Origin: Vannielia litorea
GTDB lineage: Bacteria > Pseudomonadota > Alphaproteobacteria > Rhodobacterales > Rhodobacteraceae
NCBI RefSeq assembly: GCF_900142295.1
Contig: NZ_FSRL01000001.1
Coordinates: 2,232,001-2,296,000, forward strand
Length of the DNA: 64,000 nucleotides
Direction of reading: 5' to 3'
Below are positions 52,666 to 61,531 of this stretch, one piece after another (the first letter of the stretch is position 1; each line of letters starts with the position of its first letter). Made by a program: the position numbers and the translations under genes. Under the pieces are notes generated by a model. The model was not told the origin of the DNA, searched no databases, and was given only the letters and a program-made list of their open reading frames with translations.

Positions 52666-53307
52666 TCAGATGCGCTTGCCCATCACGGTGAATTCAAGCC
52701 GCTCGACGGCCTCCTTCACATTGGGGCGATGGGGGTGGATTTCCAGCACCTTCTGGTAGGCGGTGAGCGCGCGGGCCTCGTCTCCCATCTGCTCGAGGAC
52801 CACGGCAAGCCCCGTCAGCGCCGCAAAATGGCGCGGATTCAGTTCCAGCGTGCGGCGGATGTCCTCCAGCGCAAGGCCGTATTCGTCGAGCTGGAAGAAA
52901 GCGGTGGCGCGGGCATTGAAGCCTTCGGCGAAATCCGGCGCATGATCGGTCAGGGCGGTCAGATGCTCGATGGCGAGGTCGTAGTCCTCGGCCTCCAACG
53001 CGTCACGGCCCTGTTTCAGCAGCAGGTCCATCGAAGCCGAGCCCGATCGCGACCATTCGATCCAGATCGCATCCTCGATCCGCTGCCAGCCCATCTGCTC
53101 GGGCTGCCCCAACTCGGCAAAGAGCTGATCGAGCGAAGGGCGCCCGCCTTCCGGCTCCGGCGCAACACCCACCTCGGGCGAGGGCGTGGGCATGTCCGGC
53201 GGCGCACCGGGCACGTCCTCCTCCTGCGCGGCCAGAGGTGCGGCAAATGCCATCAATACGGCAAATGCCGTGACGTGAAAGTTGAGGTGTCTGGCCAGAG
53301 TTCGCAT
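52666..53307 (-). CDS. Tetratricopeptide-repeat periplasmic protein
   Basis: A 213-residue protein with an N-terminal hydrophobic leader (FHVTAFAVLMAFAAPLAAQ) and a Pro-rich spacer, then about three TPR units at roughly 100-200: LLLKQGRDALEAEDYDLAIEHL, AEGFNARATAFFQLDEYGLALEDI, and ALTGLAVVLEQMGDEARAL. Probably an exported scaffold of unknown partner. Start chosen at MRTLARHLN; an upstream ATG at 53346 is possible. Confidence 0.82.
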   Translation of the reverse strand: MRTLARHLNFHVTAFAVLMAFAAPLAAQEEDVPGAPPDMPTPSPEVGVAPEPEGGRPSLDQLFAELGQPEQMGWQRIEDAIWIEWSRSGSASMDLLLKQGRDALEAEDYDLAIEHLTALTDHAPDFAEGFNARATAFFQLDEYGLALEDIRRTLELNPRHFAALTGLAVVLEQMGDEARALTAYQKVLEIHPHRPNVKEAVERLEFTVMGKRI

Positions 53308-53380
53308 ATCTGTGCATGAGTTTAGCGCAAGCGTCGGGTGTGCCAAGCCCCCGGTCGGTCACATTGGAAGGAGAAACATC

Positions 53381-53668
53381 ATGAGTTCCGTAGTCGATAG
53401 CGCCGTTGCGGCCCTGAACGAGAAACTGGGCGGAGGTTTTGACGGGGTCGCGAAGTTCGTGATCGAGGACGAAGGCTCGATCATCGTCGATTCAGACGGC
53501 GCCCGTGCGAGTGACGACGAGGCCGAGGTGACCATGAGCGCCGATGCCGAGACCTTCGAGGCGATTCTCTCGGGCGATCTCAACCCGACCGCCGCCTTCA
53601 TGGGCGGCCGCCTGAAGGTCGACGGCGACATGGGGCTCGCGATGAAACTCGGCGGCGCGCTGAGCTGA
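53381..53668 (+). CDS. SCP2 sterol-binding domain protein
   Basis: A 95-residue stand-alone SCP2-type lipid-carrier domain: KFVIEDEGSIIVDSDG, ADAETFEAILSGDLNPTAAFMGGRLKVDGDMGLAMKLGG, the standard central and C-terminal motif. AAGGAGAAACATC precedes the start. A lipase-like gene starts 4 bp downstream, suggesting a joint role with lipids or acyl-CoA. Confidence 0.92.
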   Translation: MSSVVDSAVAALNEKLGGGFDGVAKFVIEDEGSIIVDSDGARASDDEAEVTMSADAETFEAILSGDLNPTAAFMGGRLKVDGDMGLAMKLGGALS

Positions 53669-53671
53669 GGC

Positions 53672-54607
53672 GTGGAAGAAGCTCCACTCTACGATGAGGC
53701 GGACGGCCCCGAGGGGGGCCGCGCCTTCTGGCTCACCTGCAGCGACGGTGTGCGGGTGCGCATGGGATGGTGGCCCGCCGAGACCGCGCGGGGCACCATC
53801 CTGTTCTTTCCCGGACGCACCGAATACGTCGAAAAATACGGACGTGCAGCACGCGCCTACGTGGCGGGAGGCTGGAACTTCGCGGCAATGGACTGGCGCG
53901 GCCAGGGCCTTGCCGACCGCGCTCTGCCCGACCCGGCAACCGGACACGTCAACCAGTTCGACGACTACCAGCGCGACGTCGACGCGATGGTGGAGGCCGT
54001 CGCCGCGCTCGAAGGCGGCCCCCTGCCTCGCGTTCTGATCGGTCACTCCATGGGCGGCTGCATCGGGTTGCGTGCGGCCGGGCGTCTCGACCTGGCCGCA
54101 GTGGCCTTCTCGGCTCCGATGTGGGGCATCAAGTTTCACCCGGCGGTCAAGCCCGCGGCCTGGGTGCTCTCGGCGCTCTCCCGACCGTTGGGCATGGGCG
54201 CGCGCTATGCGCCGGGCACGGTCCCCGAGACCTATGCCCTGGCCGCCCAGTTTGCCGACAACATGCTCACGCGGGACGAGGAGATGTGGCTCTACATGCG
54301 AGCCCAGCTCACCGCTCACCCCGAACTGGCGCTCGGCGGTCCGAGCCTGCACTGGCTGAACCGGGCACTGGTGGAGATGCGGGCCTTGCTGCGCGCACCC
54401 GCGCCCGACCTGCCCTGCCTCACCTACCTCGGCGGCAACGAGCGCATCGTCGACCCGGAGGCCGTGCGGCTGCGCATCTCCACCTGGCCCGGCGCCGAAC
54501 TGGTCGAGCCCGAGGGCGCGGAGCACGAGATCCTGATGGAAACGCCGGAGGTGCGAAATGATTTCATCTCCCGGACCCTGGCCTTCTTCGACGCGCAGAT
54601 CGCCTGA
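53672..54607 (+). CDS. Alpha/beta hydrolase, monoacylglycerol-lipase-like
   Basis: A 311-residue hydrolase of the lysophospholipase L2/monoglyceride lipase type: GTILFFPGRTEYVEKYG, MDWRGQGLADR, the nucleophile elbow LIGHSMGGCIGLRA with Ser around residue 121, TYLGGNERIVDPEAVRL (Asp region), and EGAEHEILME (His). GTG start 4 bp after the SCP2 gene. A hairpin follows, oriented mainly for the opposite strand. Confidence 0.85.
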   Translation: MEEAPLYDEADGPEGGRAFWLTCSDGVRVRMGWWPAETARGTILFFPGRTEYVEKYGRAARAYVAGGWNFAAMDWRGQGLADRALPDPATGHVNQFDDYQRDVDAMVEAVAALEGGPLPRVLIGHSMGGCIGLRAAGRLDLAAVAFSAPMWGIKFHPAVKPAAWVLSALSRPLGMGARYAPGTVPETYALAAQFADNMLTRDEEMWLYMRAQLTAHPELALGGPSLHWLNRALVEMRALLRAPAPDLPCLTYLGGNERIVDPEAVRLRISTWPGAELVEPEGAEHEILMETPEVRNDFISRTLAFFDAQIA

Positions 54608-54618
54608 CACACCGGCAT

Positions 54619-54646
54619 GAAAAAGGCCCGCGCAGGGGCGCGGGCC
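54619..54646 (-). terminator. Rho-independent terminator of degP
   Basis: On the minus strand GGCCCGCGC / GCGCGGGCC (arms 54638-54646 and 54625-54633, loop CCCT) is followed by TTTTT. It lies 28 bp after the degP stop, between convergent genes, so it may work both ways. Confidence 0.8.
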
Positions 54647-54674
54647 AGTCCTTCTCGCCTTTCGAGAATTCAGC

Positions 54675-56159
54675 TCATTCGAGTGTCAGCGCCACGAAGC
54701 GCGGCTCGCCGGAGCGGCGAATCAGCAGCAGGAGCGATTTGCGCCCGGCCTCGCGGGCCTCTTCGACGCGATCCTCCAGATCGGTCACGGCACGCACCTT
54801 CTGCTGGCCGGCCTCGGTGATGATGTCCCCGGCGCGAAGTCCCTTCTCATAGGCCTCCGACATCTCGTCGACCTCCTTGATCACGAGGCCCTCCTCTGCA
54901 CCGTCGAGGCCCATCTGGGTGCGCAGATCGTCGGTCAGCGTGGTGACCGTGAGGCCCAGCAGCTCCTGCTCCTGGGGCGCCTCGGGCTCATCCTCGCCCT
55001 GCTCCGCAACCGCGGGCACGGCCCCTTCGGCCTCTTCACGGCGGCCCAGCGTGACCTTGAGGGTTTCTGTCTTGCCGTCGCGGAACACCACCATGCGGAC
55101 GGTCTTGCCCACCTCGGTGTTCCCCACGCGGCGGACGAGGCCGCGCACGTCTTCAACCTCCTGCCCGTCGAAGCTGATGATCACGTCGCCCGACTTCATG
55201 CCGGCATCCATTGCCGGGCCTTCCGGAACGTCGGTCACCAGCGCGCCCTTGGCCGGCGTCAGGCCGATCGCCTCGGCCACGTCCGGTGTCACGTCCTGGA
55301 TCCGCACGCCGAGCCAGCCGCGACGGGTTTCGCCGAACTGCTTGAGCTGGTCCACGACCTTGGTCACCACGTTGGAGGCCATCGAAAAGCCAATGCCGAT
55401 GGAGCCGCCGTTGGGGCTGAGGATCGCGGTGTTCACCCCGATCACCTCGCCGTTCATGTTGAACAGCGGGCCGCCGGAGTTACCGCGGTTGATGGCGGCA
55501 TCGGTCTGGATGTAGTCGTCATAGGTGCCCGAGAGCGCCCGGTTGCGGGCCGAAACGATGCCGGCAGAGACCGAGAAGCCCTGGCCCAGCGGGTTGCCCA
55601 TGGCAATGACCCAATCGCCCACGCGGGCGGTGTTGCTGTCGCCGAAGGGCACGTAAGCCAGCGCCTCTTCGGGCTCGACCTTCAGGAGGGCGATGTCGGT
55701 ATTCGCATCCGTCCCGACCACCACGGCGTCCAGTTCCTGTCCGGAAAAGAACTCGATGGTGATCTGATCGGCTCCCTCGATGACGTGGTTGTTGGTGACG
55801 ATGAAACCGTCTTCCGAGATCACGAAGCCCGAACCCAGCGCCGAGCTGCGGCGCGGCTGATTGGGATTGCCTTCACGGTCGAGGAAGTCGCGGAAGAAAT
55901 CTTCGAACGGAGACCCCTCCGGCACCTGGGGCGCCGGGCCGGTGCGACGCGAGACTGTGGTGGAGGTGGTGATGTTCACCACCGCCGGGCTGATCTGGTC
56001 GGCGAGATCGGCAAAGCTGCCGGGGATGGTGCGCGATTGGGCGTTCACCGACTGGGCCGCCAGCAGCGCCAGGCCCAGGAGAAGCGCGAAGGTCGCGCGA
56101 AGCACGTAGCCCCGCCTGCGGTCCTGCACCTGAGGAATTGCGATTGCCTGTGAAGTCAC
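54675..56159 (-). CDS. degP: Do-family periplasmic serine protease (DegP/DegQ)
   Basis: A 494-residue quality-control protease. A signal/anchor segment (ATFALLLGLALLAAQSVNAQ) is followed by the protease domain with triad His in VTNNHVIEGAD, Asp in DANTDIALLKVEP and Ser in NRGNSGGPLFN, then two PDZ domains (GWLGVRIQDVTPDVAEAIGL and TVTTLTDDLRTQMGL). The start is GTG 56159 with AGGGAG upstream; an ATG at 56201 would add 14 residues. It follows hflK-hflC-DUF2065 on the same strand, a common arrangement for envelope protein turnover. Confidence 0.93.
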   Translation of the reverse strand: MTSQAIAIPQVQDRRRGYVLRATFALLLGLALLAAQSVNAQSRTIPGSFADLADQISPAVVNITTSTTVSRRTGPAPQVPEGSPFEDFFRDFLDREGNPNQPRRSSALGSGFVISEDGFIVTNNHVIEGADQITIEFFSGQELDAVVVGTDANTDIALLKVEPEEALAYVPFGDSNTARVGDWVIAMGNPLGQGFSVSAGIVSARNRALSGTYDDYIQTDAAINRGNSGGPLFNMNGEVIGVNTAILSPNGGSIGIGFSMASNVVTKVVDQLKQFGETRRGWLGVRIQDVTPDVAEAIGLTPAKGALVTDVPEGPAMDAGMKSGDVIISFDGQEVEDVRGLVRRVGNTEVGKTVRMVVFRDGKTETLKVTLGRREEAEGAVPAVAEQGEDEPEAPQEQELLGLTVTTLTDDLRTQMGLDGAEEGLVIKEVDEMSEAYEKGLRAGDIITEAGQQKVRAVTDLEDRVEEAREAGRKSLLLLIRRSGEPRFVALTLE

Positions 56160-56406
56160 TGGATGGTCTCCCTTGATCGTCAGGGCACGCGATCCGACCA
56201 TGGTGCATCAAGGTCGGCAAGCTGCCCCTGCTCTGCTGTCGCCTTCTTTCCAGATAGGGAGGCGACAGCGCAACTCAATGGCTATCGCGGTGCGTCACTT
56301 GGACGTGAGGCCCGCGTCAGCCGGTTATGGCGAGTTTTTCAGCCGGGGCGACGTGGCGCAAGGGGCCGGATGCCCTCGATCGGTGAAATCTGCCGTCATC
56401 AGGGCC

Positions 56407-56601
56407 TCAGCCGCCCAGCCAGGCCGCCGCCCAGAGCAAAAGCGCGCCCGCGGTGAGCGCCAAAAGGCCGAGCGTGCGACGGGCTTCGAGCGGCAAAGAC
56501 ACGACCCAGCGCAGGATGTCCTCATAAAGCGAAGGGGCCAGTGCAAGCACCAGCCCCTCCACGAGGCAGATGGCACCAAGCGCGAAGAGCGCCAGGGCCA
56601 A
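56407..56601 (-). CDS. DUF2065 small membrane protein
   Basis: A 64-residue protein with two membrane helices (LALFALGAICLVEGLVLALAP and TLGLLALTAGALLLWAAAWL). It fits DUF2065, regularly found after hflC. It begins 3 bp after the hflC stop and probably belongs to the same operon. Confidence 0.85.
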   Translation of the reverse strand: MALALFALGAICLVEGLVLALAPSLYEDILRWVVSLPLEARRTLGLLALTAGALLLWAAAWLGG

Positions 56602-56604
56602 GGG

Positions 56605-57789
56605 TCAGTTCCCCGTACTTTCGGCGGGGGCCTCCTCGGCGGGAGCCTCCTCATCGGACGGTGCCAGCTCGGCCGGGACCGGCGCATCGGTGGAGGCGTC
56701 GGTTTCGCCGGCAGGCTCGGTGGGCACCTCGGGCGCGGCCTCTGGTGTGGCCTCTTCATCGGGCATGTCCACCGGCTCGGGCATGGCTTCGGTCACCGCC
56801 TCGGCCTCACTTGCGGTCTCGGCAGCCGATTCCTCGGCAGCGCGGATCGCAGCCGCATTGGCCTCGCGGGCCGCGGCCGCCGCCGCCTCGTCAACCGGCG
56901 CGGGGGCCACTCCGGCGGCGGAGCCATCGGAGCGCAGATAGTTGAAGAACTCCGAGTCGGGGCTCATCACCATCGACGAGTTCGAGCCCTTCAGCGCGTT
57001 CTCGTAGGCCGTGAGCGAGCGGTAGAACTCGAAGAACTCCTGGTCCTGCCCATAGGCCTCGGCGAAGATGCTGTTTCGCTCGGCGTCGGCCTGACCCTGG
57101 ATGATCCGGGCATCGCGGCGCGCTTCGGCGAGGATCTCCTCGTAGGTCCGGTCGGCCGAGGCCCGCACCCGCTGGGCCGCTTCCTGGCCTCGCGCCCGCT
57201 CGTCGATGGCTTCGCGTTCCCGCTCGGCGATCATCCGTTGCAGCGTGGCGTCGAAGTTCTGCTCGGGCAGGTTGGTCTGCCGCAGCCGCACGTCGACCAC
57301 CTCGATGCCCAGCGCGGAGGCACGGTCATTCGCCCGGTCCTCGATCTGGTCCATCAGCGCGGTCCGCTCGGGCGACAGGATGGTGTTCGAGGTCACGCCG
57401 TCGGAGCCCAGAACGGCCCGGATCTGGCCGTCCAGGATGTCGTTCAGCTGGATCTGCGCGGCGCGCTCGTCGCCCGCACCGAGGGCCTGGCGGAACTGCA
57501 CCAGATCGACGATGCGCCACAGCACGAAAGCATCCACCACCAGGCGCCGGTCATCGGCGGGGGTGACCTCGATCAGCGGAGTCTCGATCGAGAGGATACG
57601 ATCCTCGTAGGACACCACGTCATCGAGCAGCGGCACCTTCAGGTACCAGCCCGGATCGGTCCGTTCCTGCTTGATCTGGCCGAAACGCAGCACCAGCACC
57701 TTTTCGCGTTCGTCGACGATGTAGATCGACGACAGGAGGGCCGCCAGCACGATGGCGACCACGGGGATGAGATAGGAGGCGCGGTTCAT
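56605..57789 (-). CDS. hflC: FtsH protease modulator HflC
   Basis: A 394-residue SPFH/band-7 protein, anchored by an N-terminal helix (LIPVVAIVLAALLSSIYIV), forming with HflK a cage around FtsH. The SPFH domain holds VLVLRFGQIKQERTDPGWYLKVPLLDDV and VVDVRLRQTNLPEQNFDATLQRMIAERE. It is longer than usual (about 300): residues from about 285 form an Ala/Glu/Pro-rich acidic tail. Start overlaps the hflK stop (TGATG). Confidence 0.92.
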   Translation of the reverse strand: MNRASYLIPVVAIVLAALLSSIYIVDEREKVLVLRFGQIKQERTDPGWYLKVPLLDDVVSYEDRILSIETPLIEVTPADDRRLVVDAFVLWRIVDLVQFRQALGAGDERAAQIQLNDILDGQIRAVLGSDGVTSNTILSPERTALMDQIEDRANDRASALGIEVVDVRLRQTNLPEQNFDATLQRMIAEREREAIDERARGQEAAQRVRASADRTYEEILAEARRDARIIQGQADAERNSIFAEAYGQDQEFFEFYRSLTAYENALKGSNSSMVMSPDSEFFNYLRSDGSAAGVAPAPVDEAAAAAAREANAAAIRAAEESAAETASEAEAVTEAMPEPVDMPDEEATPEAAPEVPTEPAGETDASTDAPVPAELAPSDEEAPAEEAPAESTGN

Positions 57790-59012
57790 CAGTTGCTCCC
57801 TCCGCTGGTGGTGGGTCGGCGCAGTTCGTTCAGCGGCAGGTAAGGCACGATGCCCTGGCCTCCGCCCTCGCCGGACTGGTTTTCGAGAATGATCTTGTCG
57901 ACGTCGCCCAGCACCTTCTCCATCGTTTCGAGATAGAGACGCTTGCGGGTGACCTCGGGCGCGGCGCGATACTCTTCGAGCACCGACAGGAAGCGCGAGC
58001 TCTCACCGGTGGCGTCGTTCACCACGCGGGAGCGGTAGGCCTCGCTCTCCTCGAGGATCCGGGCACCCTGGCCACGCGCGGCCGCGAGGCGGCCGTTGGC
58101 ATAGGCATCGGCCTGGCGCTCGACCTGGTCGCGCTCCTGCTCGGCGGCCTGCACGTCGCGGAAGGCGTCGATGACCGAGGTGGTCTTGGTCTGGCCGTTG
58201 ATATCGGTCACCTGCACTTGCTGGCTCGGCGGGTCCACCTTGTTGAAGTTGACGCGAACCACGTTGATGCCGGTCTTCTGCTGGTCGAGGATCTGCTGGA
58301 TCAGCTCGTCCACCCGCGCCTCGATCGCCGCACGGTCGCGGTTGAGGATCGGGGCCAGCTCGGATTGCGCGATGACCTCACGCATGGCGCTTTCTGCCAC
58401 CGAGCGCACGGTCAGCTCCGGCTCTTGCAGCGAGAACAGGAAATCGGCCGCGTTCTTCACGTTCCAGACCACCTGGAAGTCGATGTCGACGATATTCTCG
58501 TCGGTGGTCAGCATCAGCCCGTCATTGCCGGTCTGGCCACGACGCACGCCGATGTCTTCGGTGCGGTTGGTGGTCACGTCGATCACCTCGGCGGTCACGA
58601 GGGGCCAGGGGGCAAAGTTCAGGCCCTCGGTCCCGATGTCGGAGAACTCACCGAGAAACAGCTCGACCGACTGTTGTTCCGGCCGGACAGTGTAAAAGCT
58701 GGAGAAGGCCCAGAGCAGAACCGCCGCGCCGGCACCGATCAGCACGGTGCCACGGGTCAGCCATGGTGCGCCGCCGCCGCCGGGGCCGCGGCCACCGGGC
58801 CCGCGGCTGCCGTTGCCGCCGCGCCCGCCCATCAGCACCTTCAGCTGTTCCTGGCCTTTGCGCATGATCTGGTCGATTTCCGGGATGCCCGAGCCTTCGC
58901 CGGGCCTGCGTCCGCCGCCCGGACGGTTCGAACGGTCATTGTCGTCGCCGTTGCCGCCTCCGCCGCCGCCGGACGATCCGCCGCCCCAGGGGCCGCCGTT
59001 GTTGCCAGCCAT
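57789..59012 (-). CDS. hflK: FtsH protease modulator HflK
   Basis: A 407-residue SPFH/band-7 protein. A Gly-rich N-terminus (WGGGSSGGGGGGNGDD) leads to a membrane helix (GTVLIGAGAAVLLWAFSSFYTV), then VRPEQQSVELFLGEFSDIGTEGLNFAPWPL and INVVRVNFNKVDPPSQQVQ. Start set at MAGNNGGPWGG with GAGGAAAGAG upstream. Coupled to hflC. Confidence 0.93.
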   Translation of the reverse strand: MAGNNGGPWGGGSSGGGGGGNGDDNDRSNRPGGGRRPGEGSGIPEIDQIMRKGQEQLKVLMGGRGGNGSRGPGGRGPGGGGAPWLTRGTVLIGAGAAVLLWAFSSFYTVRPEQQSVELFLGEFSDIGTEGLNFAPWPLVTAEVIDVTTNRTEDIGVRRGQTGNDGLMLTTDENIVDIDFQVVWNVKNAADFLFSLQEPELTVRSVAESAMREVIAQSELAPILNRDRAAIEARVDELIQQILDQQKTGINVVRVNFNKVDPPSQQVQVTDINGQTKTTSVIDAFRDVQAAEQERDQVERQADAYANGRLAAARGQGARILEESEAYRSRVVNDATGESSRFLSVLEEYRAAPEVTRKRLYLETMEKVLGDVDKIILENQSGEGGGQGIVPYLPLNELRRPTTSGGSN

Positions 59013-59127
59013 ATGTGTCTCTTTCCTCTTCCTTGCGGTGCCGCCTGTCTCGGCGGTGTCTTGGTGATTGTCTAGCACAAGTGGTCAGGAAAGCGCCAAA
59101 TTCAACCGTTTCCCGGCGTTCAGCGCC

Positions 59128-60498
59128 CTAACGCACCGGTGACTTCATCGTCACCAGCTCCTCGGCCATGGTCGGATGAACCGCGCAAGTGCGGTCGAAA
59201 TCTTCCTTTGTGGCCCCCATCTTGATCGCGATCCCGGCCAGCTGGATCATCTCGCCCGCCTCGGGTGCGACGATGTGGCAGCCCCGCACCTTGCGGCTCT
59301 CCTTGCCGACGATGAGCTTCATAAGCACCCGGTCGTCGGTATGGGCGAAGGCGGTCTTCATCGGGCGGAAGGAGGTGGCGTAGACCTCGAAATCCTCGCC
59401 GCCCGCATCCCGCGCGCGCTCGGCCTCGTTTTCGGTGATGCCAACGGTGCCCAGTTCGGGCTGGGTGTAGACGGCCGAGGGCACCAGCTCGTGATCGACC
59501 GGGGTGGGCCTGCCGTGAAACACCGTTTCGACGAAAGCCACGCCTTCGCGGATCGCCACCGGCGTCAGCTCGACCCGGCCCGTCACGTCGCCGATGGCGT
59601 AGATCGAGGGCACATCGGTCTGGCTGTACTCGTTGACCAGGATCTCGCCGTTGCGACCCAGCTTGACGCCGGCCTCTTCGAGCCCGAGGCCCTTGGTGCT
59701 GGGATCGCGGCCGGTGGCGAAGAGCACCTTGCCATAGGTGCCCTGGTGGCCGGTGGAGGTGCGGACGTTGACGCCGCTGTCGACTTTCACCATCTCGATG
59801 ATCGATGTGCCGCAATGGATCTCGATGCCGAGGCTCGCCATGTGATCCGCCAGGTGGCCGCGGGCCTCGTCATCGAAACCGCGCAGGATCTGGGCCCCCC
59901 GCAGGAATATCGTGGTCTTCACACCCAGGCCGTTGAGAATGCAGGCCATTTCGCAGGCGATGAAGCCCCCGCCGATGATCAGGATGCTCTCGGGCAGCTC
60001 GTCGAGCAGGAAGATGTCGTTGGAACTGATGCCCAGCTCCTCGGCGCCCTCCAGCGGCGGAAAGCTCGGGGCGCCGCCGGTGGCCAGGAGGATGTGACGG
60101 CACTTGAACGTGGTGCCATCGTCCAGCTCCACCGTATGCGGGTCCTTCAGCACGGCCCGCTGATGATGGATCTCCACCCCCGCCTTTTCGAGGTTGGTGG
60201 TGTAGATCTGCTCGAGCCGGTTGAGCTCGGCGTGGAGATGGTGACGGAACTGCTTCCAGTCGAAGCTGCCGGCGTGAACGGTCCAGCCGTAGGCCTGGGC
60301 CAGCTTGATCTCCTCGGGAAAATGCGAGGCGTAGACCATCAGCTTTTTGGGCACGCAGCCGCGGATCACGCAGGTGCCGCCCATGCGGTATTCTTCAGCC
60401 AGACCAACCTTTTGGCCCGCTTCGGCGCTTGCCAGCCGTGCCGCGCGCACCCCGCCGGATCCGCCGCCGATGACGAAGAGATCGTAGTCGAATTCCAT
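59128..60498 (-). CDS. gor: Glutathione-disulfide reductase
   Basis: A 456-residue FAD-dependent disulfide reductase: LFVIGGGSGGVRAAR, redox-active pair in GGTCVIRGCVPKKLMVYAS, ILIIGGGFIACEMACILNGLG for NAD(P)H, YAIGDVTGRVELTPVAI, and the C-terminal base His in CAVHPTMAEELVT. The CVIRGC (rather than CVNVGC) active site is typical of alphaproteobacterial/plant enzymes. rpiA lies 32 bp upstream on the same strand. Confidence 0.92.
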   Translation of the reverse strand: MEFDYDLFVIGGGSGGVRAARLASAEAGQKVGLAEEYRMGGTCVIRGCVPKKLMVYASHFPEEIKLAQAYGWTVHAGSFDWKQFRHHLHAELNRLEQIYTTNLEKAGVEIHHQRAVLKDPHTVELDDGTTFKCRHILLATGGAPSFPPLEGAEELGISSNDIFLLDELPESILIIGGGFIACEMACILNGLGVKTTIFLRGAQILRGFDDEARGHLADHMASLGIEIHCGTSIIEMVKVDSGVNVRTSTGHQGTYGKVLFATGRDPSTKGLGLEEAGVKLGRNGEILVNEYSQTDVPSIYAIGDVTGRVELTPVAIREGVAFVETVFHGRPTPVDHELVPSAVYTQPELGTVGITENEAERARDAGGEDFEVYATSFRPMKTAFAHTDDRVLMKLIVGKESRKVRGCHIVAPEAGEMIQLAGIAIKMGATKEDFDRTCAVHPTMAEELVTMKSPVR

Positions 60499-60529
60499 TG
60501 CCCTGCCTCTCTGGCCGCCCCCTCCCCTG

Positions 60530-61315
60530 TCAGAAGTCGGCGAAGATGTTGTCTCCCTCGAGAAGGTCGATCTTCTCTTCCTCCTCGGTGCCTTCGTTGA
60601 TGTCGCGCACCTGCACGCGACCGTCGCCGTGGCCGATGATCACCACGTCGCAGATATCGATGAACAGACCGTTTTCAACCACGCCGGGCACCTGATTGAG
60701 CACCAGGCTCAGCTGGCGGGCATTGCCGATGCGGCGCAGGTGCAGGTCGATGATGTAGTTGCCCTCGTCGGTGACATAGGGCGTGTCGTCGTTCATCCGG
60801 AGCGAGGTGTCGCGGCCCAGAACGTCCATGTTTATAAGGGTTTCCTCGACCAGCGCCTTGGTCGTCTGCCAGCCGAAGGGGATCACCTCGATGGGCAGCG
60901 GAAAGGCCCCCAGCGCGGTCACGTCCTTGGCGGCGTCGGCGATCACCACCATGCGGTCGGAGGCCGTGGCGACGATCTTTTCCTGCAACAGCGCGCCGCC
61001 GCCGCCCTTGATCAGGTTCAGCTCGCCGTCAAACTCGTCGGCCCCGTCGATGGTGAGATCGAGCCACTTGGCCTCATCGAGCGAGATCACCGGGATGCCC
61101 AGTTCGCGGGCCAGGTCGGCGGTGCGGGTGGAGGTGGGAACGCCAACGATATCAAGCCCTTCGGCCTGCATCTTCTCGGCAAGGCAGCGCACCATCCAGG
61201 CCGCGGTGGAGCCCGTGCCGAGGCCGATGCGCATGCCGTCCTGCACGTAGTCCACCGCCCGTTTGGCGGCGACGAACTTGGCCTTGTCGATGGGCGAGAG
61301 GTCGGTCATCGGCAT
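60530..61315 (-). CDS. rpiA: Ribose-5-phosphate isomerase A
   Basis: A 261-residue enzyme interconverting ribose-5-P and ribulose-5-P. Motifs: RIGLGTGSTAAWMVRCLAE, VPTSTRTADLARELGIP, LTIDGADEFDGELNLIKGGGGALLQEKIVATAS and FGWQTTKALVEE. The C-terminus has an acidic extension (EGTEEEEKIDLLEGDNIFADF). Start at MPMTDLSPIDK, or the ATG six bases further in. The upstream gap carries 11-bp iterons. Confidence 0.93.
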   Translation of the reverse strand: MPMTDLSPIDKAKFVAAKRAVDYVQDGMRIGLGTGSTAAWMVRCLAEKMQAEGLDIVGVPTSTRTADLARELGIPVISLDEAKWLDLTIDGADEFDGELNLIKGGGGALLQEKIVATASDRMVVIADAAKDVTALGAFPLPIEVIPFGWQTTKALVEETLINMDVLGRDTSLRMNDDTPYVTDEGNYIIDLHLRRIGNARQLSLVLNQVPGVVENGLFIDICDVVIIGHGDGRVQVRDINEGTEEEEKIDLLEGDNIFADF

Positions 61316-61462
61316 GTTCCCATGGTCGCAGTTCCGCCCGTTTATAAGGGCTGGCGCGCAGGGGTGCGAGGGCAAAAGAGCCGCGGGGCAGGCGCAGGCG
61401 CGGGCTTTGCGCAAATGCCCCGACGCGGGCAGCCGAACCCGCGTTAACCGCGAAAAGCAGCA

Positions 61463-61506
61463 ATACACAACCGATACACAACCCATGCACATCCCATACC
61501 TATGCA
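61463..61506. repeat. Four tandem 11-bp repeats (ATACACAACCS type)
   Basis: Consecutive units ATACACAACCG, ATACACAACCC, ATGCACATCCC and ATACCTATGCA run from 61463 to 61506, the first two nearly identical and the others drifting. An 11-bp period places each unit on the same helix face. They lie about 150 bp upstream of rpiA and just downstream of an acetyltransferase gene. Confidence 0.65.
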
Positions 61507-61531
61507 AAAATGCAGGACGGGCTGCGTTACC

